Shown here: one piece after another, positions 59,884 to 62,570 of the stretch | How positions within the stretch are numbered: the first letter of the stretch is position 1 | How the letters are laid out: every line of letters starts with the position of its first letter | Source: Microvirga makkahensis | GTDB taxonomy: Bacteria; Pseudomonadota; Alphaproteobacteria; Rhizobiales; Beijerinckiaceae | Direction of reading: 5' to 3' | Assembly: GCF_009830105.1 (NCBI RefSeq) | Contig: NZ_WURB01000026.1 | Coordinates: 1-62,570, forward strand | DNA: 62,570 bases | Translations under genes and position numbers: made by a program | The notes under the pieces: model-generated | What the model was told of the DNA's origin: nothing | What the model saw: the letters and a program-made list of their open reading frames with translations, nothing else | Database searches by the model: none

Positions 59884-60291
59884 ATGCCTCAGACCATCAC
59901 ACGCGGCTACAAGACATTGCTCGATGAAGCCAGAGCAAAGATCCGGACCCTTCCGACCCAGGAGGCCATCTCCCTGCACGGGCGCGAGGACGTGCTCTTC
60001 GTGGACCTTCGCGACCCGCGCGAACTCGAAAGGGAGGGGCGCATCCCCGGAGCCGTGCACTGCCCGCGCGGCATGCTCGAATTCTGGATCGACCCTGAAA
60101 GCCCCTATCACAAACCTGTTTTCGTCCAGGACAAGACCTTCGTGTTCTTCTGCGCGGGAGGCTGGCGCTCGGCCCTCTCAGCCGCGACGGCACAGGAGAT
60201 GGGCCTGAAGCCCGTGGCTCATATCGAGGGCGGCTTCACCGCATGGAAGGATGCGGGCGGCCCTGTCGAAAAAAGCGAGGAAAAGTCCTAA
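59884..60291 (+). CDS. Rhodanese-like domain protein
   Basis: Predicted 135-residue single-domain sulfurtransferase-like protein. VLFVDLRDPRELEREGRIPG and FVFFCAGGWRSALSAATAQE carry the active-site Cys with a C-A-G-G-W-R loop; the end HIEGGFTAWKDAGGPVE is typical. It should carry persulfide for sulfur transfer or cyanide and sulfide handling. ATG 59884 is the first start with family-like sequence. It overlaps the convergent acylphosphatase gene by four bases. Confidence 0.9.
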   Translation: MPQTITRGYKTLLDEARAKIRTLPTQEAISLHGREDVLFVDLRDPRELEREGRIPGAVHCPRGMLEFWIDPESPYHKPVFVQDKTFVFFCAGGWRSALSAATAQEMGLKPVAHIEGGFTAWKDAGGPVEKSEEKS

Positions 60292-60581
60292 GCGGTTCTT
60301 CGCACCTCGAAGCCACTCGCGCCACCGAGTTCGTGATCCGCTCCCTCCACGGGCTCGACCAGTTGCACCAGAGATCCGGCAGGCCCCTGATGGCAGGCCT
60401 TCAGCATTACCTCGACCATCTCGCCCGGTCCCGAGAACACAGCCTCGACGCTTCCGTCATGACGGTTGCGGACCCAGCCTTTCAATCCGTGCAGCTGCGC
60501 CTGATGCTGGATCCAAGCGCGAAATCCTACGCCCTGGACCCGTCCGCGAATCAGCACATGTGCAATTCGGTTCGACCTCAT
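60288..60581 (-). CDS. acyP: Acylphosphatase
   Basis: Predicted 97-residue enzyme hydrolysing acyl phosphates. The catalytic Arg lies in RGRVQGVGFRAWIQHQAQLH and the catalytic Asn in LKGWVRNRHDGSVEAVF; the end FEVRRTA is typical. Size matches. It follows the DUF6766 gene with a short gap on the same strand. Confidence 0.93.
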   Translation of the reverse strand: MRSNRIAHVLIRGRVQGVGFRAWIQHQAQLHGLKGWVRNRHDGSVEAVFSGPGEMVEVMLKACHQGPAGSLVQLVEPVEGADHELGGASGFEVRRTA

Positions 60582-60587
60582 CGTTCC

Positions 60588-60998
60588 TCAAGAATGTACA
60601 TGGCGGGCGTCGGTATGGCGTCCTGAATAATCCTCATCGAGGGTCCTGATGATACGCTCGGCGTTCTGCGGGTCCACCCGCCGCAGGATCTCGTCGATCT
60701 TGGCCTCCATACGGTCATCGCCCTCCTTCGATTGGGGCGAACCAACATAGAGAAGGATCGCCAAGCCGCCCACCTGCCAGAGAAGCTGCAGGAATTCGGA
60801 CTGCCAGTTCTCCAGGGTGTCGCGCATCATCTCGACGAGATAATCCGACATCAGAATGGGCTGTGCGTGAGCCTGCTGCTCGCTGACATAGGCAAACCAG
60901 CCGAAGAGCCAATGCCCGGCCAGGGATATCAGAAAGAAACCCAGGGTCACCCAAGCGTAGCCATAAGCCTTCCAAATCGATCTTGCTTTCGTCGTCAT
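60588..60998 (-). CDS. DUF6766-like two-helix membrane protein
   Basis: Predicted 136-residue inner-membrane protein. Two helices lie at about 12-32 (GYAWVTLGFFLISLAGHWLF) and 72-88 (LLWQVGGLAILLYVG), separated by SEQQAHAQPILMSDYLVEMM and LENWQSEFLQ, the pattern of the DUF6766 family; the end is a soluble helical tail. Function unknown. ATG 60998 is chosen; the upstream extension to 61169 is not family-like. Confidence 0.8.
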   Translation of the reverse strand: MTTKARSIWKAYGYAWVTLGFFLISLAGHWLFGWFAYVSEQQAHAQPILMSDYLVEMMRDTLENWQSEFLQLLWQVGGLAILLYVGSPQSKEGDDRMEAKIDEILRRVDPQNAERIIRTLDEDYSGRHTDARHVHS

Positions 60999-61072
60999 CG
61001 TGCATCTCTTACGCAACACGAGACTCAACGCGCGCCTACGGCAAAGGTTCTGATGAGGGGGTCTTGAGAATA

Positions 61073-61576
61073 CTATTTGCGGATCGTACCAGAAGGCGCG
61101 ACGAAGAGCGGGCGGACCTTCGGCTGCCGCGGAACGGGAACAGGAGAGCTTTGCGCCCTTGGCAGCCAAACCCCGAGGCTTCGGACATATTCGTCCGGCA
61201 GACCTGCATGGGCCGCCGCCTCGATGACGCCTTCCATATAGCCGGGCCGAGGTGTACCGGGTTTGGCGTTGCGCCCGATATAGATGACGGCGCGGCGCGG
61301 CCCCTGTTCCGTGACCACGGGTTGGACCACCTTCGCGTAGAGCCCGGTCGAGAGGCTCTCATAGCGGTCGAGTGCGGGAACGTCCGCCAGCGCCAGGTCC
61401 CACACCATGCCCCAGACCACGCGCTGGGGATCGCGCACCACCGTCGCGTATCCCTCATCGAAGATCATGAAGCGGTGGCGCATGAGCCGCGCGATGCCCA
61501 CCGGCTTCGATCCCGGGCAGCGTTGGAGCATGGCAGCCCGGTCCATGTTGGAGCCGTAAGCGAAGTAGAGGGGCAT
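61073..61576 (-). CDS. Gamma-glutamylcyclotransferase-like (GGCT) protein
   Basis: Predicted 167-residue protein of the GGCT/AIG2 fold. MPLYFAYGSNMDRAAMLQRC has the substrate-binding YGSN loop; GYATVVRDPQRVVWGMVWDL, DVPALDRYESLSTGLYAKVV with the catalytic Glu in DRYE, and AVIYIGRNAKPGTPRPGYME follow. It probably cyclises gamma-glutamyl amino acids or a related amide. The ATG is 30 bases downstream of the stop of the carboxylase alpha gene, so it may share that transcript. Confidence 0.88.
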   Translation of the reverse strand: MPLYFAYGSNMDRAAMLQRCPGSKPVGIARLMRHRFMIFDEGYATVVRDPQRVVWGMVWDLALADVPALDRYESLSTGLYAKVVQPVVTEQGPRRAVIYIGRNAKPGTPRPGYMEGVIEAAAHAGLPDEYVRSLGVWLPRAQSSPVPVPRQPKVRPLFVAPSGTIRK

Positions 61577-61605
61577 GAGAACCTGCCTGACTGGGCCGGT
61601 CACTC

Positions 61606-62570
61606 TTAGGCGAATTCGAGAATGACCGCGTCGACGGCAAGGCTTTCGCCTTCCTTGGCGTGAATTCTGGCAATAGTGCCGTCGCGCTCGGCGCGCAGCA
61701 CGTTTTCCATCTTCATCGCCTCGACAATGCAAAGCGGCTCACCCGCCTTCACCTCCTGGCCCTGGGCCACGCTGATCGCCTTCACCAGGCCGGGCATGGG
61801 ACAAAGCAGCTGCTTGCCCGTGTCCGCCTCCTGCCGCTCGGGCATCAGCGCCGCAAGCTCCGCCTCGCGGCGGGTATAGACACGCACCTCCGCCGAAGCC
61901 CCCGCATGGGAGAGGCTTATGCCATTGAGGATGGCACGCACCTGAACCGCAACGGGTTCGCCCCCGACCGTGCCGGTCCAGACCGGCTGGCCTGGCACCC
62001 AGCTGGAATCGATGGGCCAGGACCGGCCGTCGATCACCACCGCGAAGCCGTCATCGATGTCCTCGATCACCACGTCGTGACGCTGGGAGCCGAGAAGCAC
62101 CACGCGCTCCCGCTCGAACGTCACGGCGGAGGCATGGCGCATCTGGCCCGAGATCTGGCGTTTGCGCTCGTTCATGAGATGGTCGATGGCTGCCCCCACC
62201 ACCGCCATCCGCAGAGCCACCTCGCCCTGCGGCGCTGGGGCCTTGAACCCTTGCGGGAATTCCTCCGCGATGAAACCGGTGGAGAGCGTGCCGCTCCTCC
62301 AGCGGGGATGCTGCATCAGGGCCGACAGGAATGGGATGTTGTGGCGAATACCCTCGATGGCGAAGGCGTCGAGCGCGGTGGCCTGGGCCTCAATGGCCTG
62401 CTCGCGGCTCGGCGCATGGGTCACGAGCTTTGCAATCATCGGGTCGTAATAGATCGAGATCTCGCCGCCCTCGTAGACGCCGGTGTCGTTACGTACAGTC
62501 ACGCCATCGATTGCGCCCTCCTGCGGCGGGCGATAGGTCACCAGCCGGCCCGTCGACGGCAGGAAGTTGC
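61606..62570 (-). CDS. pccA: Biotin-dependent carboxylase alpha subunit, probably propionyl-CoA carboxylase (partial)
   Basis: Only the C-terminal 321 residues are in the window; the gene runs off the right edge. The start of the fragment reads NFLPSTGRLVTYRPPQEGA, the end of the biotin carboxylase region, then ISIYYDPMIAKLVTHAPSRE, IEGIRHNIPFLSALMQHPRW and STGFIAEEFPQGF, typical of PccA and its BT domain. The biotinyl domain closes it (LLCPMPGLVKAISVAQGQEV, EAMKMENVLRAERDGTIARI) with the biotinylated Lys in EAMKMEN. Methylcrotonoyl-CoA carboxylase alpha is the alternative, since mccB lies in the window. Confidence 0.85.
   Translation of the reverse strand, partial: NFLPSTGRLVTYRPPQEGAIDGVTVRNDTGVYEGGEISIYYDPMIAKLVTHAPSREQAIEAQATALDAFAIEGIRHNIPFLSALMQHPRWRSGTLSTGFIAEEFPQGFKAPAPQGEVALRMAVVGAAIDHLMNERKRQISGQMRHASAVTFERERVVLLGSQRHDVVIEDIDDGFAVVIDGRSWPIDSSWVPGQPVWTGTVGGEPVAVQVRAILNGISLSHAGASAEVRVYTRREAELAALMPERQEADTGKQLLCPMPGLVKAISVAQGQEVKAGEPLCIVEAMKMENVLRAERDGTIARIHAKEGESLAVDAVILEFA

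Noticed and set aside
1..62570. CRISPR array, prophage, integron or complete insertion sequence
   Set aside because: No regularly spaced repeats, phage structural genes, integrase genes or intact transposases were seen.

Overview
The window looks like a GC-rich chromosomal segment of an alphaproteobacterium, most likely Hyphomicrobiales and probably the Methylobacteriaceae (Microvirga or Methylobacterium relatives). I infer this from protein resemblance: several HWE-type histidine kinases, a DUF2076 protein, DUF1194, an ExoR-like Sel1 protein and an ExoD-like protein, plus dispersed palindromic intergenic repeats. No search was run, so genus is a guess.

Region 1 (1-15 kb) is a signalling island. 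It holds an acyl-CoA dehydrogenase-like gene coupled to an HWE kinase, a large PAS/HWE kinase with an orphan ParD-like antitoxin overlapping its start, a hybrid HisKA kinase with two receivers, a GAF/HWE kinase and a Crp-like regulator. Between them lie decayed pieces: an IS1595-type transposase that cuts off a VOC gene, an IS1182-type transposase fragment, and a frameshifted small monooxygenase-like gene. Region 2 (15-26 kb) is an envelope and ion-homeostasis block: ECF sigma/anti-sigma pair, Bax inhibitor-1 protein, DUF2076 protein, PRC-barrel protein, ExoD-like protein, a broken CNNM-type transporter, TerC, a ZIP metal transporter and TrkH/TrkA.

Region 3 (26-35.9 kb) is accessory. It contains a 28-residue membrane peptide, fragments of a DUF692 gene, an MFS transporter, a two-gene unit of unknown function, a sensor-receiver-LuxR fusion, a secreted unknown, a SUMF1-like gene broken by two in-frame stops, and a DUF1194 protein. 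Region 4 (36-44 kb) has a second ECF sigma/anti-sigma pair next to a sulfite oxidase and its monohaem cytochrome, an unrecognised SANT/HTH-like protein, a LuxR regulator and the pseudouridine catabolic pair psuK-psuG.

Region 5 (44-62.6 kb) is mostly housekeeping: exonuclease III, an ExoR homologue, a PCMT-like methyltransferase, methylcrotonoyl-CoA carboxylase beta, lipB, tRNA-Leu(GAG), mgtE, a GH25 lysozyme, isovaleryl-CoA dehydrogenase, an RraA-like protein, a YdcF-like protein, rhodanese, acylphosphatase, gamma-glutamylcyclotransferase and the 3' part of a biotin-dependent carboxylase alpha subunit (probably pccA), which runs off the window. The carboxylases and the dehydrogenase serve leucine and odd-chain/branched-chain acid breakdown.

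No CRISPR array, prophage or complete insertion sequence is visible. The most unusual feature is one N-terminal sensory cassette that occurs on three proteins with three different output types (HWE kinase, HisKA hybrid kinase, LuxR DNA-binding protein) within about 26 kb.
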